A stretch of 64,000 nt of DNA. Source: Aureimonas flava (GTDB lineage: Bacteria > Pseudomonadota > Alphaproteobacteria > Rhizobiales > Rhizobiaceae). Below the pieces are notes generated by a model that worked only from the letters and a program-made list of their open reading frames with translations, was not told the DNA's origin and searched no databases. The stretch is taken from the NCBI RefSeq assembly GCF_003583935.1, contig NZ_QYRN01000013.1:1-64000 (forward strand), read 5' to 3'. The position numbers were made by a program, and so were the translations under genes. Below, piece after piece: positions 57,121 through 64,000 of the stretch (its first letter is position 1; each line of letters starts with the position of its first letter).

Positions 57121-58122
57121 TCACATCCGTACGATGACCTTTCCCTTCGCCCGCCCCGTCTCGAGATGGGCGAAGGCCGCCGCGATCTCGTCGAAGGCGA
57201 ACACCCGGTCGATCACGGGTTCGAGGCCGCCATCTCGGATCAGTTCGGCGAGCTCGGCGAGCTCGGCTCCGTCCGGACGCATGAACAGGTAGCGGTAGCG
57301 CACGCCGCGCCGACGCGCCTGCCGGCGCAGGCGCCAGCTCGCCAACCAGAACAGGGCCGGGAGGAACCCGCGCCGGTCGAGGTCCTTCCAGGCGGTCTGC
57401 GGCTCCGGCACCCCGGCGACGGAGACCACGGTTCCGCCCGGCTTCACCACGTCGAAGCTTCGACTCAGCGTGTCGCCGCCCATGAGATCGAAGACGCCGT
57501 CCACGTCGCGGACGCGGTCCTCGAAACGCTCAGCCGTGTAGTCGATCACGCGGTCCGCGCCGAGCCGTTCCACCAATGCCCTCCCGCGCGGCGAGGCGGT
57601 GGTGGTGACATGGGCTCCGAGCCATTTGGCGATCTGGATGGCGAAAGTGCCGACGCCGCCGGCGCCGCCCGGAATGAACACGCGGCTGCCGGGGCGCAGG
57701 CCGAGTTCGTCGCGCAGCGCCTGAAGGGCCGTCAGCCCCGCCAGCGGCACGCCGGCGGCCGCCTCGAAGCCGAGCGCGTCGGGCATGCGGGCGAGAAGCC
57801 TTTCCGGCACCACAGCGTATTGCGCGAAGGCGCCCATGGCCGTCTTGTCCACGCGCGCGAAGACGCGGTCGCCGGCGGCGAAGGCGGTGACGCCCTCGCC
57901 GCACGCCTCGACGGTGCCGGACAGCTCGCCTCCCATCACCACCGGCAGCGGCCAGCGGCGGATCACCCGCAGCTTGCCCTCTCGAATCTTGTAGTCGACG
58001 GGATTCAGGCCCGCCGCATGGACGCGGACCAGGACCTCGCCCGCGCCGGGCTCGGGTCGCGGCACGTCGCGAAGCTCCATCGCCTCGGGGCCGCCGTAGC
58101 GCGTCAGAACGAGTGCCTTCAT
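57121..58122 (-). CDS. NADPH-dependent quinone oxidoreductase-like protein (zinc-less MDR)
   Basis: A 333-residue member of the medium-chain dehydrogenase/reductase superfamily, quinone oxidoreductase branch. MKALVLTRYGGPEAMELRDVPRPEPGAGEVLVRVHAAGLNPVDYKIREG opens the catalytic domain. FIPGGAGGVGTFAIQIAKWLGA is the NADP-binding motif. No Cys/His zinc set is visible. It probably reduces quinones or alpha,beta-unsaturated carbonyls. ATG 58122 fits the family N-terminus. It is monocistronic and ends 79 bases before the GGDEF-EAL gene start. Confidence 0.9.
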   Translation of the reverse strand: MKALVLTRYGGPEAMELRDVPRPEPGAGEVLVRVHAAGLNPVDYKIREGKLRVIRRWPLPVVMGGELSGTVEACGEGVTAFAAGDRVFARVDKTAMGAFAQYAVVPERLLARMPDALGFEAAAGVPLAGLTALQALRDELGLRPGSRVFIPGGAGGVGTFAIQIAKWLGAHVTTTASPRGRALVERLGADRVIDYTAERFEDRVRDVDGVFDLMGGDTLSRSFDVVKPGGTVVSVAGVPEPQTAWKDLDRRGFLPALFWLASWRLRRQARRRGVRYRYLFMRPDGAELAELAELIRDGGLEPVIDRVFAFDEIAAAFAHLETGRAKGKVIVRM

Positions 58123-58753
58123 GGATGCGAGTCTCCTGTGCGCGCGATCGCCGCCGGAACGGCATCGCAGCCGTGGGTGCCGCGGATGGATAGGCGGACG
58201 GGACCGGCGGTCCGGCGGCCGGCCAGGGACAACAGAACGCCGAGGATCAACGTGGGGCGGGCCACCGGAAACGTCCACCGGAGGACGGGGTCGCGGGACC
58301 GACGCCGGGATGGAGCCGATATACAACGCTGGTTGCGTCGTCCCCCATTAGACCAGAAGGTCGGACCCGCCACGCGGATGGATCCCATCGGCGTTTGCGG
58401 GCGCGAGGCCGCGTGCGCTCAGTCCGTCGAGGGAGTGGCGGAGTTCCGCCGCGTGGTGAACACGGGGATCGGAATGGGGAGGATCGACATCCTGTTCGCC
58501 CTCCTGACCTGTCCGTGACGGTTCGGCGAGTTGCGCCGCACCTTGCGCGGCGTGATGCAGAACATGCCGATGGCGCAGCTTCGGGCGAACGAGGCGGACG
58601 GGTTCTTCAGGCGGACGGCCTTCGCAGCGATCACGCCCCGGGGCCGACCAAGAGCCGACCGAGCCCGCCTACGCGTTGAAGCCGATCTTTGCCGACCGCG
58701 CGGCACGGTCGCGCAGCCGTCAGGGCGCGAGCACAGGCCGCCCCACCCGAGCC
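58123..58753. other. 631-base stretch without a supported gene
   Basis: Several open frames of 60-95 codons cross this stretch on both strands. None shows a recognisable domain, hydrophobic pattern or ribosome site. The promoter of the oxidoreductase gene must lie near 58123-58250. The remainder, up to the folD stop, may be degenerate sequence. I found no tRNA, terminator-like hairpin with T-run or repeat. Confidence 0.5.
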
Positions 58754-59641
58754 TTACCCCTCGCCCGCGATCGACAGGCGCCGGCGCGCCGCGTCCAGCG
58801 TGTTGCGCAGGAGGCAGGCGATGGTCATGGGCCCGACGCCGCCCGGCACGGGCGTGATCGCGCCCGCCACCGCGCAGGCCTCCCCGAAGGCGACGTCGCC
58901 GACCAGCCGCCCCTTGGCCGCGCCGGGCTCGGGGGCGAGCCGGTTGATGCCGACGTCGATCACCGTGGCGCCGGGCTTGATCCAGTCGCCGCGCACGAGC
59001 TCCGGCCGCCCCACGGCGGCGATCAGCACGTCGGCCCGCCGGCAGACGTCGGGCAGCGCCCGCGTGTGGGAATGGGCGACCACCACCGTGGCGTTGGCCG
59101 AAAGCAGCATCTGGGCCACGGGCTTGCCGACCAGCGCCGAACGGCCGAGCACCACCGCCTCCAGGCCGGACAGGTTGGGCACGGCGCGCGCGACCAGCAG
59201 CATCGCACCGAGCGGCGTGCAGGGCGCCAAGCCGGGAAGGCCGTTGGCGAGGCGACCTGCGTTTTCCGGGTGGAGGCCGTCCACGTCCTTGGCTGGATCG
59301 ATGCTCAGGATCACCGACCCGGCGTCGAGGTGGCGCGGCAGGGGCAGTTGCACCAGGATCCCGTCCACGGCCGGATCCTCGTTGAGGCGGCGGATCAAGG
59401 CGAGCAGATCGGCCTGCGTCGTCTCGGCGGGCAAGCGGTGCTCGAAGCTCTCCATCCCGACGTCGCGCGTCATGCGCACCTTGGAGCCGACATAGACCTC
59501 GCTGGCCGGATCGCGGCCGACCAGGACCACGGCGAGGCCCGCCTTGCGCTCCGCACGGCCCGCGAAATCGGCCGCGCCCCGCGCCACCTCGCCGCGAAGC
59601 TCGGCCGCCACGGCCTTTCCGTCGATGATCGCTGCTGTCAT
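58754..59641 (-). CDS. folD: Methylenetetrahydrofolate dehydrogenase/cyclohydrolase
   Basis: A 295-residue bifunctional enzyme that interconverts 5,10-methylene-, methenyl- and 10-formyl-tetrahydrofolate with NADP+. The N-terminal half has [22 protein letters not shown] with the catalytic Lys, and [14 protein letters not shown]. The C-terminal half has [18 protein letters not shown] and [23 protein letters not shown] 59641 matches the family start. It follows soxG by 31 bases on the same strand, so it should process the methylene-THF made by sarcosine oxidase. Confidence 0.95.
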   Translation of the reverse strand: MTAAIIDGKAVAAELRGEVARGAADFAGRAERKAGLAVVLVGRDPASEVYVGSKVRMTRDVGMESFEHRLPAETTQADLLALIRRLNEDPAVDGILVQLPLPRHLDAGSVILSIDPAKDVDGLHPENAGRLANGLPGLAPCTPLGAMLLVARAVPNLSGLEAVVLGRSALVGKPVAQMLLSANATVVVAHSHTRALPDVCRRADVLIAAVGRPELVRGDWIKPGATVIDVGINRLAPEPGAAKGRLVGDVAFGEACAVAGAITPVPGGVGPMTIACLLRNTLDAARRRLSIAGEG

Positions 59642-59672
59642 AAATACGCTCCGCTGCGACGACCCGCCGCTT

Positions 59673-60257
59673 TCAATGTCCCGGCACGGCCGTGAACTCG
59701 GCCGCGCTCGCCGCCAGCCAGTCGGCGAAACTGCCGGCCAGCGACCGGAACACGGCGATGTCGTAGGTCGGCTCCTCGTCGACCTGCCAGAGCACGATGC
59801 CGACATGGCTCGCCAGCGTGACCGCCGCGTCGCCCGGCCGAAAGGCGGCGGGGTGGAGATCGACCGGCACGCCCTTGGCGAGCGTCGCGCGGGTCTTCGG
59901 GCCGGCGACGCGCAGCACGCCGTAGCCGGAGGACTGGTCGCAGACGGAAGCGAGCGGGCCGAGACGCTCGGCGAGATCGCGCGCGAAGCGCCAGCCGCCG
60001 CCGTCCTGGAAGGCCAGCCAGGTGCCGGGCCCGGTTCCGACGAACGTCAGCCCGCCGGATCGCACCGCCTTCGGCCCCGACGGAAGCGAGACGCCGAACG
60101 CGGCCCGCACCGTCTCGGCCAGTTCCCCGGCACGCCCGCGGCGCGCGGTCACGGTGGCGATGCCGAGGCCGGTGCGCTCGCTCGCCGCCAACGCGGCGCT
60201 CGTCGGCAGCACCGCTCCGAAAAAGGCCGGGCGCTCGGAAAGGGCGAAGTCAGTCAC
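59673..60257 (-). CDS. soxG: Sarcosine oxidase gamma subunit
   Basis: A 194-residue protein of the SoxG family, the third largest part of the heterotetrameric (alpha-beta-gamma-delta) sarcosine oxidase in the cytoplasm. Features include [11 protein letters not shown] and [30 protein letters not shown], which resemble the folate-binding GcvT-like fold. It starts with GTG 60257, overlapping the soxA stop by eight bases. Confidence 0.92.
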   Translation of the reverse strand: MTDFALSERPAFFGAVLPTSAALAASERTGLGIATVTARRGRAGELAETVRAAFGVSLPSGPKAVRSGGLTFVGTGPGTWLAFQDGGGWRFARDLAERLGPLASVCDQSSGYGVLRVAGPKTRATLAKGVPVDLHPAAFRPGDAAVTLASHVGIVLWQVDEEPTYDIAVFRSLAGSFADWLAASAAEFTAVPGH

Positions 60258-63225
60258 GCAGGCGCACTCCCTCGGGATCCACGAACACGGGCGAGCAGAT
60301 CTCGACCTCGACGTCGGTGCCGCGCAGCAGGTCCACCGCCCGCAGCCGTTCGCCGATCCGCTCCGGCCCGTTGCGCAGGAGGCCGAGGCCGATCCAGTGG
60401 CCGAGCGTCGGCGAGAAGGCGACGGACGTGGCGTAGCCGAGGTCGTTGGCGGTGGTCGGCTCCGCGCCGACCTCGAGGAAATGCGCGCCCCCGGAGAGCC
60501 GGGCGGACGGGTCCACCGGCCGGAAACCGACGAAGCGGATGCGCGCGGAATCCACCAGGCCTTCGCGCCCGCTGAGCGCCCGCCCGACGAAGTCCTTCTT
60601 GGTGGACATCATCCGGCCGAGGCCGAGATCGGCCGCCGTGGTCGTGCCGGACAGCTCGTTGCCCGCCACGTGGCCCTTCTCGATGCGCATGACGCCGAGC
60701 GCCTCGGTCCCGTAGAGCGTGGCCCCGAGCGGGCCGCCCGCCGCCATCAGCGCCTCGGCGAGCGCCTCGCCGAAATGGGCCGGCACGGCGATCTCGTAGG
60801 CGAGCTCGCCCGAGAAGGAGATGCGGAACAGCCGCACCGGCACGCCGGCCCATTCGAACTCCGCGACGCCCATGAAGGGAAACCGCTCGTTGGCGAGGTC
60901 GAAGGCCTGCCCGAGCATCGCCTGCAGGAGCTGCCGCGACCGGGGGCCGGCCACCGCGTACTGCGCCCAGGCCTCGGTGACGGAGGCGAGCTGGACGTCG
61001 AGCTCGGGCCACAGGACCTGCGCGCAGAAGTTCAGGTGCTTCATGATGCGCGCGGCGTTGGCCGTCGTGGTGGAGAGGACGAAATGCTCCGGCCCGAGGC
61101 GCGCGACGGTTCCGTCGTCCAGCACGAAGCCGTCCTCGCGCAGCATCAGCCCGTAGCGGGCCCGGCCGACGGGAAGCTGCGCGAAGGCGTTGACGTAGAC
61201 GCGGTTCAGGAAGGCGCCGGCGTCCGCGCCCTGGACGTCGATCTTCCCGAGGGTGGAGACGTCGCAGATGCCGACGCCCCCGCGCACCGCGTTCACCTCC
61301 CGCACCACGCTGTCGAGCCAGTCGGCCTCCCCCGGGCGGGCGAACCATTGCGCGCGCAGCCACTGCCCGGTCTCCACGAAGCTCGCGCCGTTGCGCCGCG
61401 CGAAGTCGTGGCCGGCGGTGAGCCGCGTCGGCTTGAAGTGCCGGCCGCGCGCGTGGCCGGCGAAGGCGGCGATGGCCACCGGCACATGGGGCGCGCGCGA
61501 CACGGTGGTGCCGACCTCCTCGACCGGCCGACCCAGCAGCTCGGCCATGCGGGCGTGGCCGTTGATGTTGGAGAGCTTGCCCTGGTCGGTGGCCATGCCG
61601 AGCGTCGTGTAGCGCTTCAGGAGCTCCACCGAGCGGAAGCCCTCGCGATGGGCGAGCTCGACGTCCTTGGCGGTGACGTCGTGCTGGAGATCGACGAAGG
61701 CCTTGCCCTTGCCCGCGACGTGCCAGACCGGCGACACCGCGAGCGTCTCGTCGCGCGCGCGGGGCGCCTCCGCGACCGGCGCCTCGAAGCCGGCGGCGGC
61801 CGCCGCCGCCTGCCCCGCCGCGAACCCTTCGGCAAGGCCCGCGCCGGTGCCGAACGTGCCGTTGGCGGCGCCCACGACGCTCATGCCGGGCGGCGTGGCG
61901 TCCGGGCGGAACGCGGCGATCGCCTCCGACCAGCGGGGGCGCGCGCCCAGATGGGTGGCGAGGCCGAGCGACGGGTTGAAGCCGCCAGACATCGCCAGGA
62001 GATCGCAGCCGAGATGGCGGACGTGCCCGGTCGCGTCCACGACCTCGATCTCGGCGAGCGCCCGGCCGCCGGAGGTGGAAGCGACGCGCCCGCCCGTGAC
62101 GATGCGCGTGCCGAGGAAGCCGGCGCGCTTCCGGATCGCGGCGTCGATCTGCGGGCGCGTGTCCACCACGGCCTCCAGCGTCGCGCCGGCCTCGGCCAGG
62201 GCGAAGGCGGTGCGCCAGCCGTCGTCGTTGTTGGTGAACACCGCCGCGCGCCTGCCCGGCACCACGGCGAAGCGGCTGCGGTAGCTGCGCACGGCCGACG
62301 CCATCATCACGCCCGGCCGGTCGTTGCCCGAGAACACCAGCGGACGCTCGAACGCCCCGGCCGCCAGGATCGAGCGCCCCGCGACGATCTGCCAGAGACG
62401 CTGGCGCGGCTGTCCGGGCAAGGGTTCGGGCAGGTGGTCGCCCACCTTCTCGATCGCGCCGTAGGTGCCGCCGTCGTAGACGCCGAACACGGCGGTGCGC
62501 GGCATCACCGTCACGTTGGGCAGGGCGGCGAGCTCGCGCAGCGCGTCCTGCGCCCAGTCGAGCGCCGGACGGGCGTCGATCTCGAGGTCCTCCTCGCACA
62601 GGAGGCGGCCGCCGGGGGCGAAGTCCTCCTCGCACAGGATCACCCGCGCGCCGGCGCGCCCGGCGGCCAGGGCGCCCGCGAGGCCCGCCGGGCCGGAGCC
62701 GATCACCAGCACGTCGCAGAAGGCGAAGGCCTTCTCGTAGCTGTCGGGATCGGCGAGCCCGCTGGACCGGCCGAGGCCCGCCGCGCGGCGGATCAGCGGC
62801 TCGTAGACCTTCTCCCAGAAGGCCGAGGGCCACTTGAACGTCTTGTAGTAGAAGCCGGCGACGAAGAGCGGCGACAGGAGGCCGTTCACCGCCCCGACGT
62901 CGTGCTCCAGCGACGGCCAGCGGTTCTGGCTGCGCGCCGTCAGCCCGTCGAAGAGCTCGACGCCGGTGGCCTTGCTGTTGGGCTCGCGCCGGGCGCCCTC
63001 GCGCAGCTCCACCAGTGCGTTGGGCTCCTCCGGCCCGGCGGTGAGGACGCCGCGCGGGCGATGGTACTTGAAGGAGCGCCCGACGAGGCCGACGCCGTTG
63101 GCCAGCAGCGCCGAGGCGAGCGTGTCGCCCGGATGGCCCGCATAGTCGCGCCCGTCGAACGCGAAGCGCAGCGTTCGGCTGCGGTCGATCAGCCCGCCTT
63201 CCGGCAGGCGGCAGGCGGCCGCCAT
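60250..63225 (-). CDS. soxA: Sarcosine oxidase alpha subunit
   Basis: A 991-residue subunit of the enzyme that oxidatively demethylates sarcosine to glycine, peroxide and methylene-THF. The N-terminal part is ferredoxin-like (FDGRDYAGHPGDTLASALLANGV). An NAD-binding module follows (DVLVIGSGPAGLAGALAAGRAGARVILCEED), and the C-terminal third is a GcvT-like folate domain (GICDVSTLGKIDVQGADAGAFLNRVY; FSGELAYEIAVPAHFGEAL). Start ATG 63225 overlaps the soxD stop as TGATG. Full length and intact. Confidence 0.96.
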   Translation of the reverse strand: MAAACRLPEGGLIDRSRTLRFAFDGRDYAGHPGDTLASALLANGVGLVGRSFKYHRPRGVLTAGPEEPNALVELREGARREPNSKATGVELFDGLTARSQNRWPSLEHDVGAVNGLLSPLFVAGFYYKTFKWPSAFWEKVYEPLIRRAAGLGRSSGLADPDSYEKAFAFCDVLVIGSGPAGLAGALAAGRAGARVILCEEDFAPGGRLLCEEDLEIDARPALDWAQDALRELAALPNVTVMPRTAVFGVYDGGTYGAIEKVGDHLPEPLPGQPRQRLWQIVAGRSILAAGAFERPLVFSGNDRPGVMMASAVRSYRSRFAVVPGRRAAVFTNNDDGWRTAFALAEAGATLEAVVDTRPQIDAAIRKRAGFLGTRIVTGGRVASTSGGRALAEIEVVDATGHVRHLGCDLLAMSGGFNPSLGLATHLGARPRWSEAIAAFRPDATPPGMSVVGAANGTFGTGAGLAEGFAAGQAAAAAAGFEAPVAEAPRARDETLAVSPVWHVAGKGKAFVDLQHDVTAKDVELAHREGFRSVELLKRYTTLGMATDQGKLSNINGHARMAELLGRPVEEVGTTVSRAPHVPVAIAAFAGHARGRHFKPTRLTAGHDFARRNGASFVETGQWLRAQWFARPGEADWLDSVVREVNAVRGGVGICDVSTLGKIDVQGADAGAFLNRVYVNAFAQLPVGRARYGLMLREDGFVLDDGTVARLGPEHFVLSTTTANAARIMKHLNFCAQVLWPELDVQLASVTEAWAQYAVAGPRSRQLLQAMLGQAFDLANERFPFMGVAEFEWAGVPVRLFRISFSGELAYEIAVPAHFGEALAEALMAAGGPLGATLYGTEALGVMRIEKGHVAGNELSGTTTAADLGLGRMMSTKKDFVGRALSGREGLVDSARIRFVGFRPVDPSARLSGGAHFLEVGAEPTTANDLGYATSVAFSPTLGHWIGLGLLRNGPERIGERLRAVDLLRGTDVEVEICSPVFVDPEGVRLRD

Positions 63226-63506
63226 CACGCGGGCTCCTTTCGGGCGAGCTCGACGGAGAAGATCTCGTGGGTGCGCGTGTCCCGCTCGATGGCGAGCCAG
63301 GACCGGCAGCCGGCCTCGTGGTACCAGAGCCCGCGGTGCCGGCCGGCCGGGTTGGCGCGCAGGTAGACGCGCCCCGCCTCGTCCGGCGCGGCGGCGTCGG
63401 CCGCTGGCGTGGCGTCGGCGAGCGCCGAGCCAGCCGCCTCGGCGTCGCCGAGGAAGCTGAACTCGCGAAGGTCGCGCGGGCCGCAGAAGGGGCAGTCGAT
63501 GCGCAT
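63225..63506 (-). CDS. soxD: Sarcosine oxidase delta subunit
   Basis: A 93-residue protein opening MRIDCPFCGPRDLREFSFLGDA, the SoxD zinc-ribbon-like start with a Cys-Pro-Phe-Cys pair; a third Cys lies in EAGCRSW, and a His precedes it in LWYHEAGC. These fit the single structural zinc of the delta subunit. It overlaps soxA by one base and lies 21 bases after soxB. Confidence 0.94.
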   Translation of the reverse strand: MRIDCPFCGPRDLREFSFLGDAEAAGSALADATPAADAAAPDEAGRVYLRANPAGRHRGLWYHEAGCRSWLAIERDTRTHEIFSVELARKEPA

Positions 63507-63527
63507 CGGGTTTCCGATCCCTGTCGG

Positions 63528-64000
63528 TCAGTGCAGGTTGGCCTGGGCGCCCTGGCCCTTCTCGTCGATCGTGTAGCCGCGCTCGAACCGGTCCAGCCGA
63601 TAGGCGGCGGCCTCCCTGGCGGGTGCGTCCGTGGCGATGAGATGGGCGAAGCAATGGCCGGAGGCGGGCGTCGCCTTGAAGCCGCCGTAGCACCAGCCGG
63701 CGTTGAGGTAGAGGCCGGCGACCGGCGCATGGTCGATGATGGGCGAGCCGTCCATCGACATGTCCATGATGCCGCCCCACGAGCGCAGCATCCGCACGCG
63801 TCCGATCGCCGGCATCAGCGCCATGCCGCCCTCGCACACGTCCTCCACCGTGGGCAGGTTGCCGCGCTGGGCGTAGGAGTTGTAGCCGTCGATGTCGCCG
63901 CCGAACACGAGGCCGCCCTTGTCGGACTGCGAGATGTAGAAGTGCCCGGCGCCGAAGGTCACCACGTTGTCGATCAGCGGCTTGATCGCCTCCGACACGA
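63528..64000 (-). CDS. soxB: Sarcosine oxidase beta subunit, C-terminal part
   Basis: The C-terminal roughly 157 residues of the FAD/FMN-binding beta subunit, entering from the right edge. VVTFGAGHFYISQSDKGGLVFGGDIDGYNSYAQRG, RVRMLRSWGGIMDMSMDGSPIIDHAPV and NAGWCYGGFKATPASGHCFAHLIAT match the DAO-family fold of SoxB. The frame is open to the edge, so the start is outside the window. It heads the soxB-D-A-G-folD series. Confidence 0.93.
   Translation of the reverse strand, partial: VSEAIKPLIDNVVTFGAGHFYISQSDKGGLVFGGDIDGYNSYAQRGNLPTVEDVCEGGMALMPAIGRVRMLRSWGGIMDMSMDGSPIIDHAPVAGLYLNAGWCYGGFKATPASGHCFAHLIATDAPAREAAAYRLDRFERGYTIDEKGQGAQANLH

Noticed and set aside
58419-58706. 95-codon minus-strand frame in the gap before folD
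   Set aside because: No ribosome site, domain or hydrophobic pattern, and other frames there are equally open.
60022-63366. 1114-codon plus-strand frame opposite soxA and soxG
   Set aside because: Antisense of conserved sarcosine oxidase genes with no recognisable motif of its own.

Overview
The window is about 70% GC, with long runs of genes whose stop and start codons overlap. It looks like chromosome from an alphaproteobacterium of the Hyphomicrobiales (Rhizobiales). The support is the guaA/rsmB/guaB/rlmE/ppx neighbourhood, rhizobial-type erythritol and polyol genes, a heterotetrameric sarcosine oxidase and a histidine-degradation operon with a second HutH-like gene. Genus cannot be fixed from sequence alone; an Aureimonas/Aurantimonas-like organism is a guess.

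Layout. 1-898: the end of an AT-richer integrated element lying against the 3' end of guaA. Its tyrosine integrase is cut by an IS3-family insertion sequence. 899-13956: core genes, namely rsmB-tspO-mtnN-guaA, a divergent katA/oxyR pair, guaB, a metallo-beta-lactamase-fold hydrolase, an MFS exporter, and ppx/gppA-rlmE. 14225-14298: tRNA-Gln(CTG). 14427-20509: a LysR regulator, a CaiB-type CoA-transferase, an HMG-CoA lyase-type enzyme and an NMT1/SsuA-type ABC transporter. 20822-26452: a seven-gene Mrp/Mnh cation/proton antiporter operon. 26449-36130: an erythritol locus, eryD-eryA-eryB-eryC on the minus strand and, divergently, a DUF2291 protein plus a sugar ABC transporter. 36212-45796: hutF, a hutH-like paralogue, hutI, hutH, hutG, hutU and hutD on the minus strand, with the hutC repressor divergent. 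45983-49622: a GntR/FCD regulator and a polar amino-acid ABC transporter. 49640-54476: a polyol locus (smoS-type dehydrogenase, LacI regulator, PfkB kinase, GatZ-family protein, DUF1989 protein). 54858-58122: a PAS-PAS-GGDEF-EAL protein and a quinone-oxidoreductase-like protein. 58754-64000: soxB(partial)-soxD-soxA-soxG-folD.

How the genes fit together. The hut genes encode the five-step route from histidine to glutamate and formate (HutH, HutU, HutI, HutF, HutG). Erythritol is phosphorylated by EryA, oxidised by EryB and epimerised by EryC; the isomerases for the later steps are not in the window. The polyol locus can be read as hexitol to ketohexose (SmoS), ketohexose 6-phosphate (PfkB kinase) and then, through the GatZ-family protein, fructose 6-phosphate. 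Sarcosine oxidase makes methylene-tetrahydrofolate, which FolD handles.

The observation I rank highest is the HutH-like paralogue inside the hut operon. It keeps the fold and several active-site positions but has lost the Ala-Ser-Gly triad that forms the MIO electrophile. Next are the guaA-linked integration scar with its integrase-type repeats, two LacI-like operators upstream of smoS, and the LysR/CoA-transferase/lyase/transporter cluster of unknown substrate. I saw no CRISPR array, phage structural genes or defence system.
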